A stretch of DNA of 64,000 nucleotides from contig NZ_CP024123.1 in the NCBI RefSeq assembly GCF_002736105.1, positions 4,219,412 through 4,283,411 on the forward strand, given 5' to 3'. Below the pieces are notes generated by a model. The model was not told where the DNA came from, searched no databases, and saw only the letters and a program-made list of their open reading frames with translations. Numbering within the stretch: the stretch's first letter is position 1; each line of letters starts with the position of its first letter. This DNA comes from Solibacillus sp. R5-41 (GTDB lineage Bacteria > Bacillota > Bacilli > Bacillales_A > Planococcaceae). The translations under genes were made by a program, and so were the position numbers. This document shows positions 32,796 through 42,126 of the stretch, in pieces.

Positions 32796-32826
32796 ACAAA
32801 TATTATCCTTTTTAGTTATCCACAAC

Positions 32827-34119
32827 TTATAATTGTGCACTATCTGTTAATAATAATTTTGCCTCTACTATTTTGCCTTGACGATATACTTTAACATTTA
32901 ATGTATCGCCAATTTCTTTTTGATTATACAAATGTTTTCGAAGTGCAATGGATCCATCAATTTTCTCGCCATCCATATCTATAATGACATCATATTGTTT
33001 TAAGCCCGCTTTTTCTGCTGCTGAGCCTGGAGCAACTTGAGTAATGACAACACCATTTGTTACTTCAGCTGGCAATTGTAAAGTTTGTTGCTGATAATAA
33101 GCCGGCACTTCCGTTAAATCGACTAATGAAATGCCGATTGTTGGGCGTTTTACTTCACCTGTTTTTTCAAGCTCCTCAATTACTGGAATCGCTGAATTAA
33201 TTGGAATTGCAAAGCCTAAACCTTCTACCGAAGATGCGGCGATTTTCATGGAGTTAATTCCAACTAATTGACCGGCAATATTAATTAATGCACCGCCTGA
33301 GTTTCCTGAATTGATTGCTGCGTCTGTTTGTAAAACATCCGTTGACCAATCTTCTACACCGTCTTCATTTAAATCAACTGGCACAGAACGATCTTTACCC
33401 GATACAACACCTGTTGTCACGGAGCCATAGAAATCTAAACCAAGTGGATTTCCGATGGCGATAACTGTTTCACCTTGTTTTAGTAAATCAGAATCACCAA
33501 ATGACGCCACTGTTTTAATGCCCTCGCTTGGAATTGAAATGATTGCTAAGTCCGTCCACATGTCGCTGCCAACATTTTGTGCCTCTACTTTTGAACCGTC
33601 CTCTAATGTCACTTCTAACTGTTTCGCACCTTGTACGACGTGATGATTCGTGACGATATACGCTCTGTCACCTGCCACTTTATAAATAACACCTGATCCA
33701 CTACCAACTTCTTGTGTTGTAGTCGCGCTTCTATTCCAAAAGTCTGGCATAACCTCTTGAATATTCGTAATACCTACAACAGCACTCGAAGCCTTTTCAA
33801 CCGCTGTTACGACATCTGACTTTACTTCTGTTGCTGTTTGTTCAATTGTCGTTTGATTTTTTTCAGATGAATTTGTTAAAGCTTGATTCGTACCAGGTAA
33901 TTGACTTGCAAGTGAAGGGAGTAGTAGCCATAATAACAAGGCTCCCACGACAATACCGCTCAATCCTGAAACAAAGTAGCCGACTTTACTGCCACTTTTA
34001 TTATTTTTCCTTTGTATACGTTGCTGTCTTTCGATTTCTTCCCGTTTTAAACGCTCTTCTAATTCCACTGCTCTATCGTTTATTTCTAATTTTTGTTCGT
34101 CCTCTGGAAAATTACTCAT
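32827..34119 (-). CDS. HtrA/DegP-type membrane serine protease
   Basis: The 430-residue protein has a charged cytoplasmic region, one transmembrane helix (GYFVSGLSGIVVGALLLWLL, about residues 45-65), a trypsin-like domain with the triad His in VTNHHVVQGA, Asp in WTDLAII and Ser in INSGNSGGALINI, and one C-terminal PDZ domain (VVITQVAPGSAAEKAGLKQY). It degrades misfolded proteins at the outer face of the membrane. It occupies the place of B. subtilis htrC/yyxA downstream of the wal operon. The start at 34119 follows AAGGATG; the earlier ATG at 34128 sits on that site. Confidence 0.93.
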   Translation of the reverse strand: MSNFPEDEQKLEINDRAVELEERLKREEIERQQRIQRKNNKSGSKVGYFVSGLSGIVVGALLLWLLLPSLASQLPGTNQALTNSSEKNQTTIEQTATEVKSDVVTAVEKASSAVVGITNIQEVMPDFWNRSATTTQEVGSGSGVIYKVAGDRAYIVTNHHVVQGAKQLEVTLEDGSKVEAQNVGSDMWTDLAIISIPSEGIKTVASFGDSDLLKQGETVIAIGNPLGLDFYGSVTTGVVSGKDRSVPVDLNEDGVEDWSTDVLQTDAAINSGNSGGALINIAGQLVGINSMKIAASSVEGLGFAIPINSAIPVIEELEKTGEVKRPTIGISLVDLTEVPAYYQQQTLQLPAEVTNGVVITQVAPGSAAEKAGLKQYDVIIDMDGEKIDGSIALRKHLYNQKEIGDTLNVKVYRQGKIVEAKLLLTDSAQL

Positions 34120-34264
34120 CTCAATCATCCTTCCATTGTTTTGCCTACTGTTAGAATACACATAAAACATTAAAATTAGATGAAAATTACTTAAATCCTA
34201 CTTAAAAAAGAACTAAAATTTTCTTTTTCCACAGTATTTTTTTTGGGAAAGTAATAGCTTGCCC

Positions 34265-34304
34265 AAAAAAAAAGAACTTTGCACAAATTTTCGCAAAGTT
34301 CTTT
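34265..34304 (-). terminator. Terminator of the wal operon
   Basis: AAAGAACTTTGC and GCAAAGTTCTTT form a perfect 12-bp stem with nine T following on the minus strand, beyond the dispersed repeat that follows walJ. Confidence 0.9.
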
Positions 34305-34317
34305 TCTTGATTATTAA

Positions 34318-34500
34318 TTATGCCGAGGTATAGTTGCGTCCAGATTTTTCTCGAGCTTGCTCGAAAAACTCCTCTAAAAATCTATGACATCCGCCGGGGG
34401 CTTTAACTTGATTCAGCCGTCGTTTGAACCCACACTGAAATAAGGGCATATTTGGCATTAATCCTCCACTTATAGACGTGGAGGATTAATGCTGAAGCAA
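34318..34500 (-). repeat. Multi-hairpin dispersed repeat, copy R1
   Basis: The 180-base element shares blocks with 53286-53483: TTGCGTCCAGATTTTT, GCTCGAAAAACTCCT, AAAAATCT..GACAT.CGCC, GGGGCTTTAACTT.ATTCAGCC and GCTGAAGCAA.TTAAA. It holds a perfect 15-bp stem (34455-34469 with 34478-34492, arms GCATTAATCCTCCAC) and a TCGAGC/GCTCGA hairpin. It ends at the walJ stop codon. Confidence 0.8.
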
Positions 34501-34501
34501 G

Positions 34502-35290
34502 TTAAACTGGTATAAGCATTGTTGGTTCTTCCGCATCCGTATCGTGCAGATTTACATATTCCCCTGTAATCACGCCACATGACTGCAATGTTTGGGTAAC
34601 ACTCATACGTGCTAAATCTTTCATATTGTTATCTTTGCTTAAATGGGCTAAATAAATTTGTGTTGGCTTTTCCGCTACAACTTCACTCATTGCCACAGCT
34701 GCATCTTCATTCGAAACATGTCCCACATCAGATAAAATACGGCGCTTAATGCTCCACGGGTATTTCCCCATTTGTAGCATACTGACATCATGATTGCTTT
34801 CAAATACATAGGAATCCGCAGCCGCAATATGGCCTTTCATGCGGTCGCTGACATAGCCTGTATCCGTAATGACAACGAGTTTCCGCCCATCTTGATTAAA
34901 TGTATAAAACATAGGATCGGCCGCATCATGTGAAACCGCAAATGATTGAATATCAAGACCACCAAAAGTTTTCACCGTTTCCATATCAAAATGAAAGCGC
35001 AATTCAGTTGGAATATTTCCTATTAGTCCATCCATTGCATTCCATGTTAGTGCATTGGCGAAAATGGGAATCTTATGTTTTCGAGCGACGACACCTAGTC
35101 CTTTAATATGATCACTATGCTCATGCGTTACTAAAATGCCAGTTAAATTTTTCATATCGCGATCAACTTTAGAGAACAATTGCTCCATTTTCTTCCCACT
35201 TAAACCTACGTCTACTAAAAAAGAGTGTTCATCATTTTCCACATAGATGGCATTACCTGAACTACCACTTGCTAAAACACTAAATCGCAT
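34502..35290 (-). CDS. walJ: WalJ metallo-beta-lactamase-fold hydrolase
   Basis: The 262-residue protein begins [20 protein letters not shown] and has the metal-binding [12 protein letters not shown] motif, [10 protein letters not shown] and later [12 protein letters not shown], as in YycJ/WalJ. It is a cytosolic metallo-hydrolase, suggested to act as a nuclease at DNA repair or replication; the function is not settled. It is the last gene of the walRKHIJ operon, 12 bases after yycI, and is followed by a dispersed repeat and terminator. Confidence 0.94.
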   Translation of the reverse strand: MRFSVLASGSSGNAIYVENDEHSFLVDVGLSGKKMEQLFSKVDRDMKNLTGILVTHEHSDHIKGLGVVARKHKIPIFANALTWNAMDGLIGNIPTELRFHFDMETVKTFGGLDIQSFAVSHDAADPMFYTFNQDGRKLVVITDTGYVSDRMKGHIAAADSYVFESNHDVSMLQMGKYPWSIKRRILSDVGHVSNEDAAVAMSEVVAEKPTQIYLAHLSKDNNMKDLARMSVTQTLQSCGVITGEYVNLHDTDAEEPTMLIPV

Positions 35291-35302
35291 TCTTAAAACT
35301 CC

Positions 35303-36133
35303 TTACTCTTCTGCTTCCTCAACTGCATCAATCTCTGTTAAATCATTTTGAATATCCACGATTTTCCCGTCCACCGCATTTACGAAATGAATTTCTTCCG
35401 TTTTATCGGATGTTAACACGCGCACTTCCCATGTCGGGGCGAATACTTGTGTTTGTGTAATTTGAACAAGCGTTGAATAGCCAAGATTCATACTAGTCAC
35501 TTGAGAATCTGGTTTTAATAAATTTTTCCCCCATAATATTTGAAGCACTTGGATTGGTGGTAAAATTGATTTTTTATTTTCTAATTTTTCATGGTTTTCA
35601 AGGATCGTTTGCTCATATGCGAAAACACGCCCCTCTTCATCCCAATAAATTTGGACATAACCTCGTACATTATAGTAAAGTGTGCGATTATTAATCTTTT
35701 GGAAAAACGTCGCTTGTCGCTTTTCCTCATCCACTTTCCATAAAATATATGAAGTACCCTCATGGACATAGCTATGCAAAAATTCTGTATAGCTATCCTT
35801 CGTAGTTGTTTCCTTTAGCTTAACGGGTTTCTCCATTGTCACAACGAGTTTATTATCATCGATAATTTCTGTACGTTGATTTGCAAAATAAGGAACTTCA
35901 GATGGTTTGAAGTTTTTGATTGCCCCTGAATAATACGATGTGACTTCTATATTAGTCGGGAGGTTACTATACGTAATATTATCCTCTTTTAAACGCGACT
36001 CAATTTCCGTCGTTTTCCCCAATACTTCCAGCTGCTGCTCTCCATTATAACTATCTAGGTATTGGAAATACAGAAAGATATTGAGTATTAAAAACACGCC
36101 AATAAAAATAGTTTTTGACCTATTCCAATCCAT
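35303..36133 (-). CDS. yycI: WalI (YycI), WalK-associated membrane regulator
   Basis: The 276-residue protein has a short cytoplasmic start, one transmembrane helix (TIFIGVFLILNIFLYFQYLD) and an extracellular YycI domain with the two-repeat PepSY-like layout. Together with YycH it holds WalK in check at the membrane. It overlaps yycH by 14 bases, so translation is coupled. The C-terminus is very acidic (EIDAVEEAEE). Confidence 0.92.
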   Translation of the reverse strand: MDWNRSKTIFIGVFLILNIFLYFQYLDSYNGEQQLEVLGKTTEIESRLKEDNITYSNLPTNIEVTSYYSGAIKNFKPSEVPYFANQRTEIIDDNKLVVTMEKPVKLKETTTKDSYTEFLHSYVHEGTSYILWKVDEEKRQATFFQKINNRTLYYNVRGYVQIYWDEEGRVFAYEQTILENHEKLENKKSILPPIQVLQILWGKNLLKPDSQVTSMNLGYSTLVQITQTQVFAPTWEVRVLTSDKTEEIHFVNAVDGKIVDIQNDLTEIDAVEEAEE

Positions 36134-37454
36134 CGTTTGCCCCCCCTAATTGCTCGGGTGAAATACGTGTCCACACATTATTTGAAATAATAAACCAGCT
36201 TGGTTCAAGTAAAAATAGGCCTTGCTTTGTATCCTGCATTAAATGATACCCAATAATAATTTCATCTATTTCATCAAACGGTTGGACTTCCTTGTTTTTA
36301 AGGTATTCAATAACTTCTTCTCCAGATGCGAGCTGCTTCATTGTTCGAAAGGTTTTAATATCATTGCTTGGATCAATTGAATAATAAGGTCTACGATAGC
36401 GGAAAATTCGATTCTCGCCCCATGTTGTAATAATTCTAGATGTCGTCGTAGAACTATAAATCGGGTAGTCTTGTACAAATAACTGATATTCAATCACATG
36501 CTTGCCTACATTCATTGAAGAAAAACGGAAATCGGCTGTAAATCCTCCATGATCATTAATAAAATCAAAGCTATCAAACAACAGCCGAGCAGATGGAATT
36601 GGTGCAATACTTTCGGCCGGTGGGTATACATAATTCAAAATATGATTTTGTGTATCAACGGTCATTAAAGATGTTCCATCTGTATATTTTTCTGCCTGTG
36701 TACTTTCGATATTGCGCTGAACAATGCCTGGGTCCCCAAAGAGTATATTTTTAAATATATCCGGTGAGGTTTTGTCCATAAAGTACGTATATTGGATAGA
36801 TTCCATCGCTTCCTGTACGACATACAATGATAGCGATGAATCACGTTCCACCTCAAAATAAGCTTGGTACTCTTTTATTGGGTCAACAATCTCCTCCATA
36901 AATTGGATCGAATTAGGTAATTCTATAGTTGAGCGAAATAAAATTCGTTTTTCGGTATTTAAAAATAACAGCTGTAATTGATTGTTAGATGAAACATCGG
37001 TCCAATCCAATATTAACCGGGTAAAACTCGCATCAGGTAGTTCCTTTTCATTAAAAGATAAAATACCACTAAATACTTGCAATGGCACTTCATCATTAAA
37101 GAATAGTGTTAAACGATTATTCCAACGCAACATTTCATTCATTTTCGCATCAGATAAATTGCTATTAATCAAATCAATTTCATGTGCATCCCAAGTTGAT
37201 AATTTATTATAAACATCCTGAATGACATCATTTGAAACAGTGCCATAAAATTGATCGTCCTGTCGAAACAGTATGCGGTATGGTTTCAATACATCCTGTA
37301 ATTGCTTAGTATTACCAATCATAGTCTCATCCACTTGCGCTTCTTCAATGAACGCATACTCCGGCTTATAATTCCAAATCATTAATGTCAAAACAATACT
37401 GAGTAAGACAAGAAAAGTTAATAGGTAGGATTTAATTTGTTCGATATATTTCAT
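36120..37454 (-). CDS. yycH: WalH (YycH), WalK-associated membrane regulator
   Basis: The 444-residue protein has an N-terminal transmembrane helix (SYLLTFLVLLSIVLTLMIW) and a large extracellular YycH domain ending SPEQLGGANDGLE. YycH and YycI bind WalK through their membrane helices and modulate it. The ATG at 37454 overlaps the walK stop (ATGA), so I prefer it to the upstream TTG at 37460. Confidence 0.92.
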   Translation of the reverse strand: MKYIEQIKSYLLTFLVLLSIVLTLMIWNYKPEYAFIEEAQVDETMIGNTKQLQDVLKPYRILFRQDDQFYGTVSNDVIQDVYNKLSTWDAHEIDLINSNLSDAKMNEMLRWNNRLTLFFNDEVPLQVFSGILSFNEKELPDASFTRLILDWTDVSSNNQLQLLFLNTEKRILFRSTIELPNSIQFMEEIVDPIKEYQAYFEVERDSSLSLYVVQEAMESIQYTYFMDKTSPDIFKNILFGDPGIVQRNIESTQAEKYTDGTSLMTVDTQNHILNYVYPPAESIAPIPSARLLFDSFDFINDHGGFTADFRFSSMNVGKHVIEYQLFVQDYPIYSSTTTSRIITTWGENRIFRYRRPYYSIDPSNDIKTFRTMKQLASGEEVIEYLKNKEVQPFDEIDEIIIGYHLMQDTKQGLFLLEPSWFIISNNVWTRISPEQLGGANDGLE

Positions 37455-39289
37455 TCCCAATCCCCCGCTCCGTCAAGTTCAAAAGGTAATGTGAAGAAAA
37501 TAGTTGTCCCTACCTCTTCCTCACTTTCCGCCCAAATCTTCCCGCCATGTGCTTCAATCATTTCCCTTGCAATAGCAAGACCTAAGCCAGTGCCGCCCAT
37601 CGAACGGGCACGGGCACGATCGACTCGGTAAAATCGGTCAAATATTCGCCCGACATTTTCTTTTGGAATGCCCATCCCATCATCGGAGATCATGACGCGC
37701 AACATATTTTCATGAACAGTAAAACCAAATCGAATATTTCCACCATCAGGAGAATACTTCAATGAATTCGAAATGATATTGTCCATTACTTGTGTTAATT
37801 TATCCCTATCAATATCCACAAAATAGCTTGTTTCTGGTAAGAGACGGAGAAATTCTACATTTTTTGATTTAGACATTTCAAATCGATCAATAATATGTGT
37901 AAAAAATTTATTAAACTCAACAAATTCGAAACTTAATTCATATTCTTGGCTATCCATTTTCGATAATTGTAACAAGTCATTCACTAAACGAATCATTCGT
38001 TCAGTTTCTGTTTGTGTCACATTTAAAAAGGTTGGTGCTATCATTTCATCTCGCCAAGCACCATCTGCAAGTGCCTCTAAATAACTGCGCATTGTCGTTA
38101 ATGGTGTTCGTAACTCATGAGAAACGTTTGCCACGAATTCTCTGCGTTCCATGTCAATCTTTTCCTGTTCTGTAATATCATGAAGAACGGTAATGAGACC
38201 ATTTACAAAGCCCGTTTCTTTTTGAATGACTGAAAAATTAGCACGCAAGATATACGGTGCATCACTTGTACTGAAATCTAAACTCACCGATTCCTTCATA
38301 TGAATTAAATCTTCAAAACTATATTCCTGATCTAAACCTAAAACGGATGCAATGGGACGATTCAACGTGGACTCACGCGTATCATGCAATAAGCTAAGGG
38401 CTGGTTCATTTATTAAAATAATCTTTCCTTTGCGATCGGTCGCAATAACACCATCCGTCATATTACTAAGCACACTTGCAAGTTTCCGACGTTCTGCTTC
38501 GGTTGTAGATTGTGACTCTTGTAAACGGTTTGTTAAATGGTTAAAGGCAATAGCTAATTGACCAATCTCATCTGTACCATAAACACGTACTTTCCGAGAG
38601 AAGTTTCCTTTTGACATCGCCTGAGCTTGTTTACGCATATCGGAAATTGGCCGTGTAATTGTACGCGCTACTAAAATACCTAATATAATCGTAATCACAA
38701 GCGACACTGCAATACCAGCAGCAAAAATACGATTAATTTCATTCATTTGATCAAACACTTTTTCAATATCGGATTCAATGTAAATGACACCTAATACTTC
38801 ACCATTTGGTCCAACTGTATCGGTAATAGGCGCTGCTAAAACCCAGACGCGCTGCATTGTTTGTTTATCAAGGGAAATATTTTCTTGTAATGTTTCAGCT
38901 GACATCGCTTTTCGGACAATATCATCATTTGCACGCTGTCCGACCATGGACTGATTATCCTCGGAAGTTGCTAAAATACGATTTCGACTATCAATTACGC
39001 GAATTTCATTAATATCATCGGTTGAAAATTCACGCAAAATTGCACCTATGCCCGATTCAGACGTAGGTGTAGATGCTGTTTCAATACGTTCTTTTAGCAT
39101 CTCTTCGCGTATACTATATTGAACGAGTTCCATTCTTCGCAAAATAGAATCTTGGAAATTATTTTTTAAACTATCCTCAAGCTCTTTGGAGAAATAAATC
39201 CCAATAATTTGTAGAGCAATGACAATTAACAATACATAGATCAGCACAAGCTTAACATGTATAGACTTTAAAAAACTCACTTTTTGCAT
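37451..39289 (-). CDS. walK: WalK sensor histidine kinase
   Basis: The 612-residue kinase has a first membrane helix (HVKLVLIYVLLIVIALQIIG), an extracellular Cache/PAS-like domain (about 35-180), a second helix (FAAGIAVSLVITIILGILVA), HAMP, a cytoplasmic PAS domain (SNMTDGVIATDRKGKIILIN), the phospho-acceptor box FVANVSHELRTPLTTMRSY and the ATPase motifs with GMGIPKEN and GGTGLGLAIAREM. It phosphorylates WalR to control autolysins and wall growth and is essential in most Firmicutes. It starts five bases after walR. Confidence 0.98.
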   Translation of the reverse strand: MQKVSFLKSIHVKLVLIYVLLIVIALQIIGIYFSKELEDSLKNNFQDSILRRMELVQYSIREEMLKERIETASTPTSESGIGAILREFSTDDINEIRVIDSRNRILATSEDNQSMVGQRANDDIVRKAMSAETLQENISLDKQTMQRVWVLAAPITDTVGPNGEVLGVIYIESDIEKVFDQMNEINRIFAAGIAVSLVITIILGILVARTITRPISDMRKQAQAMSKGNFSRKVRVYGTDEIGQLAIAFNHLTNRLQESQSTTEAERRKLASVLSNMTDGVIATDRKGKIILINEPALSLLHDTRESTLNRPIASVLGLDQEYSFEDLIHMKESVSLDFSTSDAPYILRANFSVIQKETGFVNGLITVLHDITEQEKIDMERREFVANVSHELRTPLTTMRSYLEALADGAWRDEMIAPTFLNVTQTETERMIRLVNDLLQLSKMDSQEYELSFEFVEFNKFFTHIIDRFEMSKSKNVEFLRLLPETSYFVDIDRDKLTQVMDNIISNSLKYSPDGGNIRFGFTVHENMLRVMISDDGMGIPKENVGRIFDRFYRVDRARARSMGGTGLGLAIAREMIEAHGGKIWAESEEEVGTTIFFTLPFELDGAGDWE

Positions 39290-39294
39290 ATAGT

Positions 39295-40005
39295 CTACTC
39301 CTGTTCAGGATTTCGTAAGTAATAGCCAACTCCTCGTCTTGTTACAATCCATAATGGATGACTTGGGTTATCTTCAATCTTTTCACGCAAACGACGAATC
39401 GTTACGTCTACCGTACGAACATCGCCAAAATAATCATAGCCCCATACCGTTTGCAGTAAATGCTCACGCGTCATGACCTGACCGATATGTTTTGCTAAAT
39501 AATGTAACAACTCAAACTCCCGATGTGTTAGCTCGATGGCATCTTCCCGCTTTAATACTAAATAAGCATCTGGCTGAATAGTTAAAGAACCAACAACAAT
39601 ATCATTCGTTTCTACTTGGGCTTCCTCAACTTGTACAGGAACATTTAAACGACGCATATTAGCCTTTACACGTGCAATTAATTCACGTGTACTAAATGGT
39701 TTTGTGACATAATCGTCCGCGCCCATTTCTAAGCCGAGTACTTTATCAATCTCTGAACCTTTTGCTGTTAACATAATAATCGGAAAATCATATTTTTTGC
39801 GTATTTCACGGCATACTTCCATCCCATCACGTTTAGGAAGCATAATATCAAGTAGCATTAAATCAGGTTGTTCTTCTTCTACTTTTTGTAATGCCTCGTC
39901 CCCATCATATGCGCAAATGACACGATAGCCTTCTTTAATTAAGTTAAATTGCAAAATATCTGCAATTGGTTTTTCATCATCTACAACTAAAATCGTTTTA
40001 TTCAT
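39295..40005 (-). CDS. walR: WalR response regulator
   Basis: The 236-residue OmpR-class regulator has the receiver pocket (VVDDEKP, phospho-Asp in [14 protein letters not shown], Lys in YVTKPFS) and the winged-helix domain ([40 protein letters not shown]). It is the first gene of the wal operon. A Noc-box-like palindrome lies about 120 bases upstream. Confidence 0.98.
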   Translation of the reverse strand: MNKTILVVDDEKPIADILQFNLIKEGYRVICAYDGDEALQKVEEEQPDLMLLDIMLPKRDGMEVCREIRKKYDFPIIMLTAKGSEIDKVLGLEMGADDYVTKPFSTRELIARVKANMRRLNVPVQVEEAQVETNDIVVGSLTIQPDAYLVLKREDAIELTHREFELLHYLAKHIGQVMTREHLLQTVWGYDYFGDVRTVDVTIRRLREKIEDNPSHPLWIVTRRGVGYYLRNPEQE

Positions 40006-40127
40006 ACAGCTTGCCCCATTCCCTACTAATTTATAATTCTATATAATCAACGGTTTATTTTTATATCACTTACTTTACTCTAACATGCTTTTCACTTCGG
40101 TGCATTATTGAGATGTTTTCAATAGGT

Positions 40128-40141
40128 ATTTTCCGGGAAAT
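40128..40141. promoter_or_regulatory. Noc-binding-site-like palindrome
   Basis: ATTTTCCGGGAAAT matches the B. subtilis Noc site ATTTCCCGGGAAAT at 13 of 14 positions. It is intergenic, between walR and the M23 peptidase gene, and a noc gene is present 15 kb away. Confidence 0.6.
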
Positions 40142-40241
40142 AAAAGATGAACTATTATCGAAATATAACTTACAACATCGTACAATCATTGTGCGAGGCA
40201 ATAGTGATTTCCTATATCAACTTTCTTTTTCTGATCCACTA

Positions 40242-40275
40242 AAAAAGAACAGCCCCATAATGGGCTGTCCCTCAA
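40242..40275 (-). terminator. Terminator of the M23 peptidase gene
   Basis: ACAGCCC and GGGCTGT form a stem around a short loop, followed on the minus strand by TTCTTTTTT, just after the peptidase stop. Confidence 0.88.
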
Positions 40276-40279
40276 AAGG

Positions 40280-41749
40280 TTAATTTAAATACGCTAATGG
40301 ATCTACTTCCGAACCATTTTTGTGAACTTCAAAATGTAAATGTGTCCCTGTTGAACGACCTGTTGATCCCATCACACCAAGTGAAGAACCTTTTTCAACA
40401 ACTTGTCCAACCGATACGCCAATTTTTGATAAATGAGCATATAATGTTTCGTATCCATTATTATGGTTAATTACTACATAGTTTCCGTATGTTGCATGTC
40501 GACCAGCTGTTTTGACAATCCCGTTATCCGATGCTTTGATTGTGTAATCTGATGGACGTGCAATATCAATCCCGTAATGATAACGTCCCCATCGAGTACC
40601 CATTTGGCTTGAAATACGTCCCCCGTTTGCAGGCCAAGCAAATGTGCCCGTCCCAACAGATGGCACTACTTTTGTACCAATGACAACAACGCGGTCTTCT
40701 GGATCAACTAATGTATTTTCATTCGTTTGCACACGCTCTGTACGAACACCATTTTCTTCAGAAATTACATACGATACTTCTTTTTTACCTGTAGCACCCT
40801 CTTGTTTTACTACGCTTTTACCTTTTAACATTGTATCGTCTTCTTTCACAACTTTCGTGAAATCAACTGTTTCTACTTGCTTTTTCTCATAAACTGCTTT
40901 CACTGATACATATGGTTTTTCCACCGTAACATTTAGTTGATGTCCGATTTGCAAAACGGAATCCTCTGTAATTGATGGGTTTAATTGTAATAATTGGTCT
41001 GTTGTTAAGTTATGCATACTGGCAATTGAACCTAGTACATCACCTGATTGAATCGCATATAATTCTTTTTCAACTGAACCTGTTTGTAATACTTGAATTG
41101 CTTCATCAACCGTTAAAATTTCTGCCGGTGCTACTTCAACTTGTTTACCTTTTACTTCCGACGATAATGTTAAATCAACAATTCGCGTTTCATCATCCTT
41201 CAATGGGGGTAAAGAAGCCGTAGTTGGTCTAGCTTCCAATTCATTTAGTTCTGTTGGTGTAACATATTGAAGCTTCAATCCGTTAATTGCCGCTTTAAAG
41301 TCATTTTCATCCTTTAAGTAAGCTACATCCTTGCCATCTACTTGTACGGAATAAGCTTGAGCTTGAACTGTAATACTATCTTGTAGTTTTGCTAATGTCG
41401 CTTGCTCATCGGCCTCTACTTTAAATACTTGTTCAGGTATTAATGAAACGCTTGAACTCGCATCGATGTTTAATCCCTTAAATTGAACGCTTGCTTCCTT
41501 TTCTTTTTGTTCAATTATTTGCTGTACAGCTGCTTCATCGGCAACTGCCCCCATATATGAATCCGCCACATAAACGTGGAAAATCTTTTCAAATTTTTCT
41601 TTATCTGTATCATTAGCAAAACCTATATTAAGTGTCGCTGTTGATAGAAATAGTGCAAAAATCGTGGCTGTTTTAAATTTTACACTACGACGCTTCAATA
41701 GATTTAGACTTGATTTTTTAAAGTCAAATTTATCTCTTTTCGAAATCAT
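40280..41749 (-). CDS. Secreted M23 metallopeptidase with LysM and G5 domains
   Basis: The 489-residue protein has an N-terminal membrane/signal segment (TATIFALFLSTATLNIGFAN), a long middle region, one LysM domain (YAIQSGDVLGSIASMHNLTT, about residue 235), a G5 domain (VVKEDDTMLKGKSVVKQEGA) and a C-terminal LytM peptidase with Zn ligands in HYGIDIARPS and GTHLHFEVHKNG. It would cleave peptidoglycan peptide cross-links outside the cell. The homologous place in B. subtilis is variable. Sitting next to walR fits Wal control. Confidence 0.9.
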   Translation of the reverse strand: MISKRDKFDFKKSSLNLLKRRSVKFKTATIFALFLSTATLNIGFANDTDKEKFEKIFHVYVADSYMGAVADEAAVQQIIEQKEKEASVQFKGLNIDASSSVSLIPEQVFKVEADEQATLAKLQDSITVQAQAYSVQVDGKDVAYLKDENDFKAAINGLKLQYVTPTELNELEARPTTASLPPLKDDETRIVDLTLSSEVKGKQVEVAPAEILTVDEAIQVLQTGSVEKELYAIQSGDVLGSIASMHNLTTDQLLQLNPSITEDSVLQIGHQLNVTVEKPYVSVKAVYEKKQVETVDFTKVVKEDDTMLKGKSVVKQEGATGKKEVSYVISEENGVRTERVQTNENTLVDPEDRVVVIGTKVVPSVGTGTFAWPANGGRISSQMGTRWGRYHYGIDIARPSDYTIKASDNGIVKTAGRHATYGNYVVINHNNGYETLYAHLSKIGVSVGQVVEKGSSLGVMGSTGRSTGTHLHFEVHKNGSEVDPLAYLN

Positions 41750-41854
41750 GGTAAAGCCCCTTCCAAAATATCATTTGTTTAAATGTATATTGTTAAAATC
41801 ACACTTCGTTAATGTAACATATTTCTTATTTCAAATGAACTGCTATAGCCTTTT

Positions 41855-41871
41855 TGTAATGAAACTGTATT
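41855..41871. promoter_or_regulatory. Possible WalR box
   Basis: TGTAAT-GAAAC-TGTATT matches TGTWAH-N5-TGTWAH with one mismatch, about 110 bases upstream of the M23 peptidase start. Weak evidence by itself. Confidence 0.3.
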
Positions 41872-42063
41872 ATTTTTTGAATATTTTTCACATATACCCT
41901 TATAGTAATAGACCTTTTTCTATCTTTATATTCAAATAATAAGGATTATATTATCTTTTTTGCTATATTTTTGTTAATTTACCTAATATTATAATACAAA
42001 CAATCATTGATTACTCCCTAATAAATGTAGTTATTTTGGCATCTATGCTGGACTTTCCCTCAC

Positions 42064-42105
42064 AAAAAACCATCACTTTAATCAGAGTCAAAGTGATGGT
42101 TTGCC
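42064..42105 (-). terminator. Terminator of the gdpP-rplI-dnaB operon
   Basis: AACCATCACTTT and AAAGTGATGGTT form a perfect 12-bp stem followed by T on the minus strand, 20 bases past the dnaB stop. Confidence 0.92.
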
Positions 42106-42126
42106 GCTTTTTATTTAATTAAATAG

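Larger units (their letters stand above)
32413..32824. promoter_or_regulatory. DnaA-box cluster around the rlmH start
   Basis: TTATCCACA occurs exactly at 32445, 32458, 32723 and 32816, all in one orientation, with a one-mismatch copy (TTATCCACC) at 32413 overlapping the rlmH ribosome-binding site, and TTATCAACA in inverse at about 32550. The density is far above chance and comparable with origin-type clusters. Confidence 0.7.
41750..42126. other. Intergenic region between dnaB and the M23 gene
   Basis: About 375 AT-rich bases with the dnaB terminator at 42064 and a possible WalR box at 41855. No gene is seen. Confidence 0.6.
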
